This document shows positions 31,469-40,112 of a DNA stretch of 64,000 nucleotides, piece after piece. The position numbers were made by a program, and so were the translations under genes. The notes beneath the pieces are model-generated. The model ran no database searches, was not told the DNA's origin, and saw only the letters and a program-made list of their open reading frames with translations. Each line of letters starts with the position of its first letter. The stretch's first letter is position 1. The DNA is from Nocardia sp. CC227C (GTDB taxonomy: Bacteria > Actinomycetota > Actinomycetes > Mycobacteriales > Mycobacteriaceae), in the NCBI RefSeq assembly GCF_030767025.1, contig NZ_JASITE010000008.1, positions 248,001 to 312,000 on the forward strand. The letters are read 5' to 3'.

Positions 31469-31630
31469 GACAGTAGGAGCCGCGCCGCCGCCGTACCTCA
31501 TACCCCCGAGCGATCTTGGACCCCCTACCGGAGTATCAGTTCCCCGCCGGCCTCCCTCTCACCGCGCAGCCGGGAAACCGTCCCGCAGCGTGACGCCCCG
31601 GAGCCCGTCCCCTCCATAACGTCGGCAACC

Positions 31631-32476
31631 ATGATCGTGACCCCGGACCACCAGGATCGCCCCCGGCGCCGCACCGACCCGCACCCCGCCGATCCCCGCC
31701 CTCCGGTCGACCCCGCCCGCACCACCCGACCGCAGGTGAACGCGTCGCCGCGCCGTGGCGCGCGGCTGACGGCCGCGGTGGCGGTGCTGCTGGCCGCCAC
31801 GGTGACAACGGCCCCCGTCGCGGCCGCCGACACCACCGATGGCGCACCCTCCGCGGGCGGGGTGCGCGAGGAGAACGCCGGGGCGCGGTCCGCGGTCATC
31901 GCACTCACCTCCGCGGCCGGATCCGATGCCGCGATCCCGCCCGACTTCGCCACCGTCATGGGCTATCGGCCGACGGTCGAGCAGGGATTGCTGGTCGATC
32001 CCGACGGCGACTGCTCCTCACCCGTTCCGCTGCCCGCCGAGTTCGAGATCGCCTGCAAGGCCCACGATCTCGGATACGACCTGCTGCGCTATGCCGATTC
32101 GCGGGGCGAACCGCTCACCGCGTGGGCGCGGCAGGCGCTCGACGCCACCCTGGAGCGGCACATGCATGCCGCCTGCGCCGCGCGCGAGGAGCCGATCGCC
32201 CGCGCCCGCTGCCGCATCATGGCCAGCGTCGCGACAACGGCCGTGGACCTCAACTCACGCCGCCAGGACTACGGGCCGCCCGTCCACGAAACCCTCTCCG
32301 ACGCAACGGCACCCACCTCGACATCGGCGGCGGCCGCCTACCCCCTCGCCGCCGCTACCCTGGCGCTGAGCGGATTCGCCACCGGCCGCGGCCTGCGCCG
32401 CCGCACCAACCGGCCCGACACGGCCGGGCTGCGCCGCCACACCACCGATGTGACCGCACGGGGGGCTTCGGCATGA
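31631..32476 (+). CDS. Secreted or membrane-tethered phospholipase A2-like protein
   Basis: The 281-residue protein has an N-terminal Sec-type hydrophobic segment after an unusually long basic stretch (RLTAAVAVLLAATVTTAPVA, cleavage near AAA-DT at about residue 66). The central domain carries the prokaryotic phospholipase A2 signature CKAHDLGYDLLRYADSRGE, with the His-Asp catalytic pair and flanking Cys. A helix with LERHMHAACAAR and a further Cys in ARARCRIM matches the disulfide pattern of the family. A C-terminal hydrophobic helix (AYPLAAATLALSGFATG) with an Arg-rich tail suggests a membrane anchor. Its stop overlaps the start of the alpha/beta hydrolase gene (ATGA). Confidence 0.8.
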   Translation: MIVTPDHQDRPRRRTDPHPADPRPPVDPARTTRPQVNASPRRGARLTAAVAVLLAATVTTAPVAAADTTDGAPSAGGVREENAGARSAVIALTSAAGSDAAIPPDFATVMGYRPTVEQGLLVDPDGDCSSPVPLPAEFEIACKAHDLGYDLLRYADSRGEPLTAWARQALDATLERHMHAACAAREEPIARARCRIMASVATTAVDLNSRRQDYGPPVHETLSDATAPTSTSAAAAYPLAAATLALSGFATGRGLRRRTNRPDTAGLRRHTTDVTARGASA

Positions 32477-34428
32477 GTTCAACACACGACTTCGGGACCG
32501 ACGTCACACCGCACCGCGAACCAGCGGGGGCGCAGCGGATCTGCCCAGAGGACGGAAACCGGCCTCCCGCGGGGAACACCCGAACCGCGGCGACGGCCGA
32601 CCCGGTCGGTGGAAGGCAGCGCCCCGCCGCGATACCGACGGATCACGACCAACGGCCGCACATTGCGAGACCTTCGGATCGCGGCAATCGAGAACGGTGC
32701 CACACGTCGGGGCACGACAACCCGGAATACCACCGGCGGCACCACCCACCACACCACCCGGACCCCGACGACCACGGCACACAGCCGCACCCCACAACAC
32801 CATCGGATCACGACAACCGAGAACGGTGCCACACGGCGGATCACGACAACCCGGAATACCCCGGGCGACACCGCACTTCGGCGGACTCGGATCCCGACGG
32901 CCACGGGAGCCCGCGTCACATGAGGTCGACGTCCCGGCAGGTTCGGTCGACAGCACTCGATCCGGCCGACGGCCACCGGCAGCGGAACAGCCGTCGGCCC
33001 GTGGCGGCCGCTCGGGCTCGGCACCGGTTTGCCCGGGGACGCTTCGGGTCCGGGCGGCAGCGTCGGGGGGCGCGGATTCGTTTCGTGCCCATCGGTCCCA
33101 CGGCGACCCCGAGACTCGGCACCACGGTGGGGATCACACTGGGCGTGCTCGCCTCGCTGGCTCCGGGGCTGCTGCCGCGCACCCCGTCGGCGCAGGCGAT
33201 TCTGAGCGGGCTGCTGGCCGTGATCGGTCTCGCGCTGGCCGGGCTGGTGCGTTTCACGCTGCGGCGCTGCGGCGTCGACGTCGATGCCGTGACGGCACGG
33301 TGGCGGCAGCCGGTGCTGGTGGTGGCGGCCGTCGCCACGGGCGGGGCCGTCGGGTACGCCGAGTACTGGCAGACCCGGTTGCGCGATGCCATGGGCGTCG
33401 CGCAGGTCGGCGTGGAGTACTGGTTGTGGTGGCTGCTCGGAACCGCCCTCATCGTGGGTGCGGCCGTCGGGCTGGCGCACGGAATCCGATGGCTGGTACA
33501 GCGTTTGGGTCGGTTGCGCAGCGCGGTGCTCGGCATCTTCCTGGTGGTGGCGACACAGGTGGCCGCTGTTCCGGCGGTGGTGCAGTGGCGGCAGAGCGCC
33601 TACGCCGCCGCGAACGCCGCGGTGGATCCGGCGGTGCGACAGCCGATCTCCGCCGCGCGGTCGGGCAGCCCGGTGTCCACCGTCAGCTGGCCGTCGCTGG
33701 GCGCGCAGGGCCGACGCTTCGTGGCGGGCGCTCCCACGCGGGCGGTGCGGGTGTACGTGGGCATCGATTCCGCCCCGGATCTGGATTCCCGGGTGGCGCT
33801 GGCCATCCGGGAGTTGGAACGCTCCGGCGGGTTGGAGCGCGCACACCTGGTGGTCACCGTTCCCACCGGTTCGGGGTGGATCGATGCCGAGGCGGCCGCC
33901 GGGATCGACGACCGCTTCGACGGCGATGTGGCCCTGGTCGGCCTCCAGTACTCGGCGGCACCGAGTTGGGTCACCTTCGTCTTCGGCCGCGCCGCCGCGG
34001 AACAGTCCGCGCGGGCGCTGTTCACGGCGATCGAACAGCGCCTGTCCACTCTCCCCCGCCCACCGAAGCTCTACGTCTACGGCCAGAGCCTCGGCGCGCT
34101 CGGCGGCAGCGCCGTCTTCCCCGACGACGCCGACCAGGACCGCCGCACCTGCGCCGTACTCTGGGCCGGACCTCCGGCCGGAGCCGTCAACCACGGCGGC
34201 GCAACGGTTCTCGCCAACGCCTCCGACCCGGTGGTGCACTGGTCCCCCGCGCTGCTGTGGCGCGCTCCGAACTTCACGGGCACCCGCCCCGACGCCCCCG
34301 TCCCCCCGTGGCTCCCGGTGGTGAGCTTCGTCCAGACCACCGCCGACCTCCTCGCCGCCCTCGACGCCCCCACGGGCCACGGCCACCGTTACGGCACCGA
34401 CCAGGGCACCCGCCTCGGCGACTGCTGA
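32473..34428 (+). CDS. Membrane alpha/beta-hydrolase (PF10081 type) with His/Asp-rich N-terminal repeat region
   Basis: From ATG 32473 the protein is 651 residues. Residues 1-150 are low-complexity, rich in His, Asp, Pro and Arg, and include a 43-residue duplication. Four or more membrane helices follow (TVGITLGVLASLAPGLLP, ILSGLLAVIGLALAGLV, VLVVAAVATGGAVGYA, WWLLGTALIVGAAVGLA, LGIFLVVATQVAAVPAV). The C-terminal hydrolase has the nucleophile elbow YVYGQSLGALGG with Ser. The domain pair is that of the actinobacterial Abhydrolase_9 family, of unknown substrate. ATG 32920 would remove the repeat region and is a real alternative start. It is coupled to the upstream phospholipase-like gene, suggesting action on the same lipids. 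Confidence 0.8.
   Translation: MSSTHDFGTDVTPHREPAGAQRICPEDGNRPPAGNTRTAATADPVGGRQRPAAIPTDHDQRPHIARPSDRGNRERCHTSGHDNPEYHRRHHPPHHPDPDDHGTQPHPTTPSDHDNRERCHTADHDNPEYPGRHRTSADSDPDGHGSPRHMRSTSRQVRSTALDPADGHRQRNSRRPVAAARARHRFARGRFGSGRQRRGARIRFVPIGPTATPRLGTTVGITLGVLASLAPGLLPRTPSAQAILSGLLAVIGLALAGLVRFTLRRCGVDVDAVTARWRQPVLVVAAVATGGAVGYAEYWQTRLRDAMGVAQVGVEYWLWWLLGTALIVGAAVGLAHGIRWLVQRLGRLRSAVLGIFLVVATQVAAVPAVVQWRQSAYAAANAAVDPAVRQPISAARSGSPVSTVSWPSLGAQGRRFVAGAPTRAVRVYVGIDSAPDLDSRVALAIRELERSGGLERAHLVVTVPTGSGWIDAEAAAGIDDRFDGDVALVGLQYSAAPSWVTFVFGRAAAEQSARALFTAIEQRLSTLPRPPKLYVYGQSLGALGGSAVFPDDADQDRRTCAVLWAGPPAGAVNHGGATVLANASDPVVHWSPALLWRAPNFTGTRPDAPVPPWLPVVSFVQTTADLLAALDAPTGHGHRYGTDQGTRLGDC
32674..32905 (+). 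repeat. 129-bp tandem duplication
   Basis: A segment starting tcggatcgcggcaatcgaga at 32674 recurs from 32803 in diverged form (shared blocks gagaacggtgccacac and cacgacaacccggaatacc). The period of 129 bp equals 43 codons. Confidence 0.8.
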
Positions 34429-34510
34429 CCCGGGCCGTGACATCGCCGACGGCGGTCCCGCGGGGCCGATTTCGGGCGCGAGGCACGGTCGCAGCCATGG
34501 GCGACGCCGG

Positions 34511-36034
34511 TCAGGCGATCGGTCCCCGTGCGGCCTCGTAGGCCGCGCCGACCCGGTACAGCCGGTCGTCGGCCAATGCCGGGGCCATGATCTGGAGGCC
34601 GACCGGCATGCCGTCGTCCTGGCTCAGTCCGGACGGCACCGACATGGCGCAGTGTCCGGCCAGGTTGGTCGGCAGCGTGCACAGGTCGGACAGGTACATG
34701 GCGAGCGGGTCGTCGACCTTCTCACCCAGCTTCCACGGGGTGAACGGGCTGGTCGGCGAGACCAGCACGTCGACGCTCTCGTACGCGGAGTCGAAATCCT
34801 GCGCGATGAGGGTGCGCACCTTCAGCGCCTGACCGTAGAACGCGTCGTAGTAACCGGCGGACAGCGCGTAGGTGCCGATCATGATGCGGCGCTTGACCTC
34901 CGGACCGAATCCGGCCTCGCGGGTGAGCGACATGACCTGTTCGGCCGAATGCGTGCCGTCGTCGCCGACGCGCAGACCGTAGCGCATGGCGTCGAAGCGC
35001 GCCAGATTGGACGACACCTCCGACGGCAGGATCAGGTAGTAGGAGGCGAGCGCGTACTCGAAGTGCGGGCACGACACCTCGATCACTTCCGCGCCGAGAT
35101 CCTTCAGCTGGGCGACGGCGGCGTCGAAGGAGGAGAGCACGCCGGGCTGGTAGCTGTCGGAGTGCAGTTCCTTGACCACACCGACCTTGACGCCCTTCAG
35201 ATCACCCTGCGCACCCGCCCGGGCGGCGGCGACCACGGGTGGCACCGGCACATCGCGCGAGGTGGAGTCGCGCGGGTCGTATCCGGCGATCACCTCGTGC
35301 AGCAGCGCGGTGTCCAGCACCGTGCGACCGCACGGTCCGCCCTGGTCCAGCGAGGAGGCGCAGGCCACCAGGCCGTAGCGCGACACCGTGCCGTAGGTGG
35401 GCTTGGTGCCCACGGTCGCGGTCACGGCCGCGGGCTGCCGGATGGAGCCGCCGGTATCGGTGCCGATGGCCAGCGGAGCCTGGTACGAGGCCAGCGCCGC
35501 CGCCGAACCACCGCCGGAACCACCGGGAATCCGATCCTTGTCCCACGGGTTGCGGGTAGGCCCGTACGCCGAGTTCTCGGTGGAGGAGCCCATCGCGAAC
35601 TCGTCCATATTGGTCTTGCCGAGAATGGGGATCCCGGCCGCGCGCAGTTTGGTGGTCAGGGTGGCGTCGTAGGGCGCGACCCAGCCCTCCAGGATCTTGG
35701 AACCGCAGGTGGTCGGCTGATCGGTGGTGGTGAAAACGTCCTTGAGCGCCAAGGGGACACCGGCCAGCGGCGAGGCCACGGTGCCGGCGGCCACGGCCCG
35801 GTCCACCTCGGCGGCGGCCACCAGGGCCTGCTCGCCGGAGATGTGCAGGAAGGCGTTGATCTCGCCGTCGACCTCGGCGATGCGCTGGATGTGCGCCTCG
35901 GTGACCTCCACCGAGGACACCTCGCGGCCGTGGATCTTCTCCGCCAGCTCGGCCGCGGTCAGCTTGGTCAGGTCGCGCCCACCCGTCTCCCGACCGCCGC
36001 CCCCCACGGAACCGCTTCGCGATGCTGTACTCAT
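34511..36034 (-). CDS. gatA: Asp/Glu-tRNA amidotransferase subunit A
   Basis: GatA (507 residues) is the amidase that releases ammonia from glutamine for GatB. The Ser-cisSer-Lys catalytic set is visible: Lys in VPLALKDVFTT, the cis-Ser and nucleophile in the segment PGGSGGGSAAALASYQAPLA and IGTDTGGSIRQPAA. The conserved PTYGTVSRYGLVACASSLDQ is intact. The ATG at 36034 overlaps the gatC stop (ATGA). A short Gly/Ser-rich N-terminal extension precedes the family start. gatB is about 21 kb to the left rather than adjacent. Confidence 0.97.
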   Translation of the reverse strand: MSTASRSGSVGGGGRETGGRDLTKLTAAELAEKIHGREVSSVEVTEAHIQRIAEVDGEINAFLHISGEQALVAAAEVDRAVAAGTVASPLAGVPLALKDVFTTTDQPTTCGSKILEGWVAPYDATLTTKLRAAGIPILGKTNMDEFAMGSSTENSAYGPTRNPWDKDRIPGGSGGGSAAALASYQAPLAIGTDTGGSIRQPAAVTATVGTKPTYGTVSRYGLVACASSLDQGGPCGRTVLDTALLHEVIAGYDPRDSTSRDVPVPPVVAAARAGAQGDLKGVKVGVVKELHSDSYQPGVLSSFDAAVAQLKDLGAEVIEVSCPHFEYALASYYLILPSEVSSNLARFDAMRYGLRVGDDGTHSAEQVMSLTREAGFGPEVKRRIMIGTYALSAGYYDAFYGQALKVRTLIAQDFDSAYESVDVLVSPTSPFTPWKLGEKVDDPLAMYLSDLCTLPTNLAGHCAMSVPSGLSQDDGMPVGLQIMAPALADDRLYRVGAAYEAARGPIA

Positions 36035-36330
36035 TCGCCCTCTCCCAGGATCTGCGGGACCATGAACCGCTGTTCCTCGACCGCGGGTGCGCCGGACAGC
36101 GCCTGTTCCGGGGTCAGGCACGGCCGGACCTCGTCCGGGCGGGTCACATTGGTCGCCGGGTTCGGCGACGCGGTGGCCGGGACATCGGCGGCCGCGACTT
36201 CGGAGATGGCCTTGACGTGGGTCAGGATCGAATCCAGCTGACCGGCGTACAGGTCCAGTTCTTCCTCGGTCAGGGCGAGCCGGGACAACCGGGCGAGGTG
36301 TGCGACCTCGTCGCGGGAGATGGCGGGCAC
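36031..36330 (-). CDS. gatC: Asp/Glu-tRNA amidotransferase subunit C
   Basis: GatC (99 residues) is the small subunit that wraps around GatA and GatB and stabilises the complex. The sequence begins MPAISRDEVAHLARLSRLAL, the family signature, and ends with the conserved PQILGEGE. The GTG at 36330 has AAAGGGG 8 bases upstream; a longer in-frame form has no support and would exceed the normal 95-100 residues. It overlaps gatA by 4 bases and is divergent from the ACT-domain gene. Confidence 0.95.
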   Translation of the reverse strand: MPAISRDEVAHLARLSRLALTEEELDLYAGQLDSILTHVKAISEVAAADVPATASPNPATNVTRPDEVRPCLTPEQALSGAPAVEEQRFMVPQILGEGE

Positions 36331-36574
36331 CGCGGGACCCCTTTCGGCATGGTTTAGCGTGGTGATTCGGCTATCGGACAGCCTATCGACTCGTGCGGGG
36401 GCGTCCGTCACCGGTCGGGACCATGGCGGGCACACTCGATAGCCGCCACAATGAACAGTGGTCCACGTCACCGGAATCCCGTCGACTCGATAACGGTCTC
36501 ACGAGGGTGTAAGTATTGCCTGACTCGGGTATTCGTTCCGAGTTGTCGGTCGCACAGGAAAGGAAGGGACGCAC

Positions 36575-37225
36575 GTGTCATTTCTGCTCCGCGTGCAACT
36601 TCCGGATCGCCCGGGAAGTCTCGGCTCACTCGCCCTCGCGCTGGGCTCCGTCGGCGCCGACATCCTCTCGCTGGATGTCGTCGAACGCGGCGACGGCTAC
36701 GCGATCGACGACATCGTGGTGGAGGTGCCGCCCGGCGCGCTCCCCGACACCCTGATCACCGCGGCCGAATCCCTGGCCGACGTGCTCGTGGACTCGCTGC
36801 GCCCGTACTCCGGGATGCTGGACACGCATCGGGAACTCGAGCTCATCGACCAGGTGGCCAGCGCCCGCGACGACCGGCTCCAGGTGCTGGTGGACGGTGT
36901 GCCGCGGGTGCTGCGGGTCGGCTGGAGCACGGTCATCGACCTGGGTCCGCAGGGCGCGTACCGGGTGGTGGGCAGCCAGAGCGCACCCTCCACGCAGGCG
37001 GCGTCGGCACCCTGGATGCCGTTGGAGAAGCCGTGCGTGCTCGACGGCGAGGCCGACTGGGTGCCGCAGATCTGGCGGGATATGGACACCAAACTGGCCG
37101 CCGCGCCGCTGGGCGATACGGGCAAGGTGCTGCTGCTCGGACGTCCGGGCGGACCGGACTTCAGGCCCAGCGAGGTCGCGCGGCTGGGCTACCTGACCGG
37201 AATAATCGCCACGGTGCTCGGCTAG
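36575..37225 (+). CDS. ACT-domain protein (Rv3013-like)
   Basis: The 216-residue protein begins with an ACT domain (VSFLLRVQLPDRPGSLGSLA, then VGADILSLDVVERGDGYAID) and continues with a second domain of alternating strands and helices (DDRLQVLVDGVPRVLRVGWS; VLLLGRPGGPDFRPSEVARL). ACT domains bind small ligands, usually amino acids. Position, divergent from gatC and next to ligA, matches Rv3013 of M. tuberculosis, whose role is unknown. The GTG at 36575 follows AAAGGAAGG. Confidence 0.88.
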   Translation: MSFLLRVQLPDRPGSLGSLALALGSVGADILSLDVVERGDGYAIDDIVVEVPPGALPDTLITAAESLADVLVDSLRPYSGMLDTHRELELIDQVASARDDRLQVLVDGVPRVLRVGWSTVIDLGPQGAYRVVGSQSAPSTQAASAPWMPLEKPCVLDGEADWVPQIWRDMDTKLAAAPLGDTGKVLLLGRPGGPDFRPSEVARLGYLTGIIATVLG

Positions 37226-37274
37226 CCGAGAAGTTCTCGCGCCGAGGGCTCGCACCCGCCGCGGTAGCTGCCCG

Positions 37275-37775
37275 CTACGCCTCCCCGAGCAGATCCCTCC
37301 GCATGACGGTGAGCGGCGTCCCCGCCATGGTCCGCCAATCCCGTTCCGGCACATGAACGAAACCGACCCGGTCGTAGATGCGACGGGCATCGGCCATGGT
37401 CGGCATGGTGGTGAGGACGACGCCGTCTCGCCCCTCGGCCCGCGCGATCTCGACGACCCGGTCGATCAGCGCCGAACCCACGCCGAGCCCGCGCGCCCGT
37501 TTCGCCACGGCCAGCATGCGGAACTCCAGTTCGCCCGGTCGGGCGATATCGGCGAACGCCGTGCCCGGCCGGGCCACCGTCACCGACCCGAGCAACTCGT
37601 CTCCGCGCACCGCCACCAGCACCTCCGCCGCGGCGGCCCGCGTCGCGGTATCCGCGAGCTCGGACACATAATCACTGCGCGGATTCACATGCCCCTCCCC
37701 CACATACACCTCCACCGTCAACGCCCCCACAGCCGCGAACTCCCCCGCCCGCGCCTCCCGAATCTCCACACCCAT
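37275..37775 (-). CDS. GNAT-family N-acetyltransferase
   Basis: The 166-residue protein has the GNAT fold: N-terminal strand VEIREARAGEFAAVGALTVE, a central region (LEFRMLAVAKRARGLGVGSA) containing the acetyl-CoA-binding loop RARGLGVG, and a C-terminal section VVLTTMPTMADARRIYDRVG with the usual YxxxGF-like ending FVHVPERDW. The acceptor substrate is unknown. It lies between the ACT gene (convergent) and ligA in the ligA direction, separated by a palindrome. Confidence 0.92.
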   Translation of the reverse strand: MGVEIREARAGEFAAVGALTVEVYVGEGHVNPRSDYVSELADTATRAAAAEVLVAVRGDELLGSVTVARPGTAFADIARPGELEFRMLAVAKRARGLGVGSALIDRVVEIARAEGRDGVVLTTMPTMADARRIYDRVGFVHVPERDWRTMAGTPLTVMRRDLLGEA

Positions 37776-37809
37776 ACCGCGCCTCCATCCGACTTGGTCA
37801 TTCGATCAC

Positions 37810-37858
37810 GGGGAACCGGTGGCGGCATCGCGCGAGTGGCCACCGCCACCAGTTCCCC
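37810..37858. repeat. Dispersed 49-nt palindrome, copy 2
   Basis: Arms GGGGAACCGGTGGCGG (37810-37825) and CCGCCACCAGTTCCCC (37843-37858) enclose a 17-nt loop and are followed by CTGATCT. The arms match the copy at 30222-30270 and the loop does not. It lies 10 bases beyond the ligA stop. Confidence 0.8.
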
Positions 37859-37868
37859 CTGATCTTGC

Positions 37869-39950
37869 TCACCCTTCGACGCCGTCGGGGCCACGCTCCA
37901 GGAGCCGCAGAAACCCCTCCTCGTCGAGAACCGGCACCCCCAGCTCCTCGGCCTTCGCCGCCTTCGAGCCGGGCGCGTCGCCGATGACGACGAAGGCGGT
38001 TTTCTTCGATACCGAACTGGCCGCCTTGCCGCCGCGCACGATGATCGCCTCCTTGGCGCCGTCGCGCGTAAACCCTTGCAGCGAACCGGTCACCACGATC
38101 GACAGCCCCTCGAGATTGCGCTCGATGGACTCGTCGCGCTCATCCTCCATGCGCACGCCGGCGGCCCGCCACTTGTCGACGATGGCCCGATGCCAGTCGA
38201 CGGTGAACCACTCCGCCACCGCCGCGGCGATGGTCGGCCCCACGCCGTCGGTGGCGGCGAGCTCCTCGACGGTGGCGGCGTCGATGCGATCGATACTCCA
38301 GAATTCCGAGGCCAGCGCCCGCGCGGCGGTCGGCCCGACATGCCGGATGGACAGGCCCACCAGCACCCGCCACAGCGGGCGGTCCTTGGCGGCTTCCAGG
38401 TTGTCGAGCAGCTTTCTGCCGTTCGCCGAGAGCGTGCCGTTCTTGTTGGTGAACAGCTCGGTGGTGAGCAGTTTGTCCTCGTCGAGGTCGAACAGGTCGC
38501 CCTCATCGCCGATGGCGCCGGATTCGAGCAGGTCGATGGCGGCCTCGTAGCCGAGCGCCTCGATATCGAACGCGCCGCGACCGGCCACGTGGAAGACCCG
38601 CTCCCGCAACTGCGCCGGGCAGTACTGCTGGTTGGGGCAGCGGATGTCGGCGTCGCCCTCCTTCTCGGGGGCGAGTTCGGTATCGCACTCCGGACACCGT
38701 GTGGGCATGACGAATTCGCGTTCGCTGCCGTCGCGCATGTCCACCACCGGGCCGAGCACCTCGGGGATCACGTCACCGGCCTTGCGAATGGTGACGGTGT
38801 CGCCGATCAGCACGCCCTTGCGTTTCACCTCCGCGGCATTGTGCAGGGTGGCCATGGCGACGGTGGAGCCCGCGACCGTCACCGGTTCCATGACCGCGAA
38901 CGGCGTGACGCGTCCGGTGCGGCCCACGTTGACCTGGATGTCCCGGAGTCTGGTGGTGGCCTCCTCGGGCGGGTATTTGTACGCGATGGCCCAGCGCGGG
39001 GCCCGCGAGGTCGCGCCGAGGCGGCGTTGCAGCGCGAATTCGTCGACCTTGACGACCTGGCCGTCGATCTCGTGCTCGATGTCGTGGCGGTGCTCGCCCC
39101 AGTACGCGACGCGCTCGAGCACCGCGTCCGCGCCGCGCACCAGCACGGTGTGCGCGGAGACCGGCAGGCCCCACGCGGACAGCGCTCGATACGCCTCGTG
39201 CTGCGATTCGGGCGACCACCCGTCCAGGCGGCCGAAGCCGTGGCAGATCATGCGCAGCCGCCGTCGCGCGGTCACCGCCGGATCCTTCTGCCGCAGCGAT
39301 CCGGCCGCGGTATTGCGCGGATTCGCGTACGGCGGTTTGCCTTCCGCCACGATGGCCGCATTGAGCTGGGCGAAATCCTCGAGTGTCAGATACGCCTCGC
39401 CGCGCACCTCGAGCAGTTTCGGCACCGGGAATTCGTCGCTGGGGGTGAGCACGTGCGGGATGTCGTCGATGGTGCGCGCGTTGAGCGTGACGTCCTCCCC
39501 GGTGCGTCCGTCACCGCGGGTCGCGCCGCGTACCAGCCGCCCGTCCTCGTACACCAGATTGAGTGCGACACCGTCGATCTTGACCTCGCACACGTACCGG
39601 ATATCCGGCCCGGTCTCGGCCTCCACCCGGCCGATCCACTGCCGCATCTCCTCGTCGTTGAACACATTGTCCAGCGAGTACATCCGCTCCAGGTGGTCCA
39701 CCGGCGCGAACTCGGTGGTGAATCCCCCGCCCACCAGCTGCGTCGGCGAATCCGGCGTCCGCAGGTCCGGATGCGCCTCCTCCAGCGCCTCGAGCCGCTG
39801 GAACAGCCTGTCGAACTCCCCATCCGAGATGATCGGCGCGTCCCGCACGTAATAGCGGAACTGATGATCGCGAACCTCCTCCGCCAGTCGCTGCCACTCC
39901 ACGCGCTCGTCCCCGCTCGCCGGGGTGATCTCGATTCCCGATTCGCTCAC
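37869..39950 (-). CDS. ligA: NAD-dependent DNA ligase
   Basis: LigA (693 residues) seals nicks during replication and repair, using NAD+. Domain order is complete: Ia (FRYYVRDAPIISDGEFDRLF), adenylation domain with the nucleophile Lys124 in EVKIDGVALN, OB fold (NVGRTGRVTPFAVMEPV), a four-Cys zinc finger (CPECDTELAP and RCPNQQYCPAQ), helix-hairpin-helix repeats (VGLSIRHVGPTAARALA) and a C-terminal BRCT (EGLSIVVTGSLQGFTRDGAK). Position fits Rv3014c. The start given begins SESGIEIT and is normal in length. Confidence 0.98.
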   Translation of the reverse strand: MSESGIEITPASGDERVEWQRLAEEVRDHQFRYYVRDAPIISDGEFDRLFQRLEALEEAHPDLRTPDSPTQLVGGGFTTEFAPVDHLERMYSLDNVFNDEEMRQWIGRVEAETGPDIRYVCEVKIDGVALNLVYEDGRLVRGATRGDGRTGEDVTLNARTIDDIPHVLTPSDEFPVPKLLEVRGEAYLTLEDFAQLNAAIVAEGKPPYANPRNTAAGSLRQKDPAVTARRRLRMICHGFGRLDGWSPESQHEAYRALSAWGLPVSAHTVLVRGADAVLERVAYWGEHRHDIEHEIDGQVVKVDEFALQRRLGATSRAPRWAIAYKYPPEEATTRLRDIQVNVGRTGRVTPFAVMEPVTVAGSTVAMATLHNAAEVKRKGVLIGDTVTIRKAGDVIPEVLGPVVDMRDGSEREFVMPTRCPECDTELAPEKEGDADIRCPNQQYCPAQLRERVFHVAGRGAFDIEALGYEAAIDLLESGAIGDEGDLFDLDEDKLLTTELFTNKNGTLSANGRKLLDNLEAAKDRPLWRVLVGLSIRHVGPTAARALASEFWSIDRIDAATVEELAATDGVGPTIAAAVAEWFTVDWHRAIVDKWRAAGVRMEDERDESIERNLEGLSIVVTGSLQGFTRDGAKEAIIVRGGKAASSVSKKTAFVVIGDAPGSKAAKAEELGVPVLDEEGFLRLLERGPDGVEG

Positions 39951-40112
39951 ACAGGCACCCTATCGGAGCCGAACCGACACCCGAGCGCGACATTCCCGCA
40001 CGTCGAGCGGGTATCACCGGCTATTTGCGACCGGTCGGTGGCTTTCTTGCCCAGCGGATTTCGGACACAGCGCGCCGGGAACAGCGCCATCGCGGCCGCT
40101 GTTGCAGAGCGT

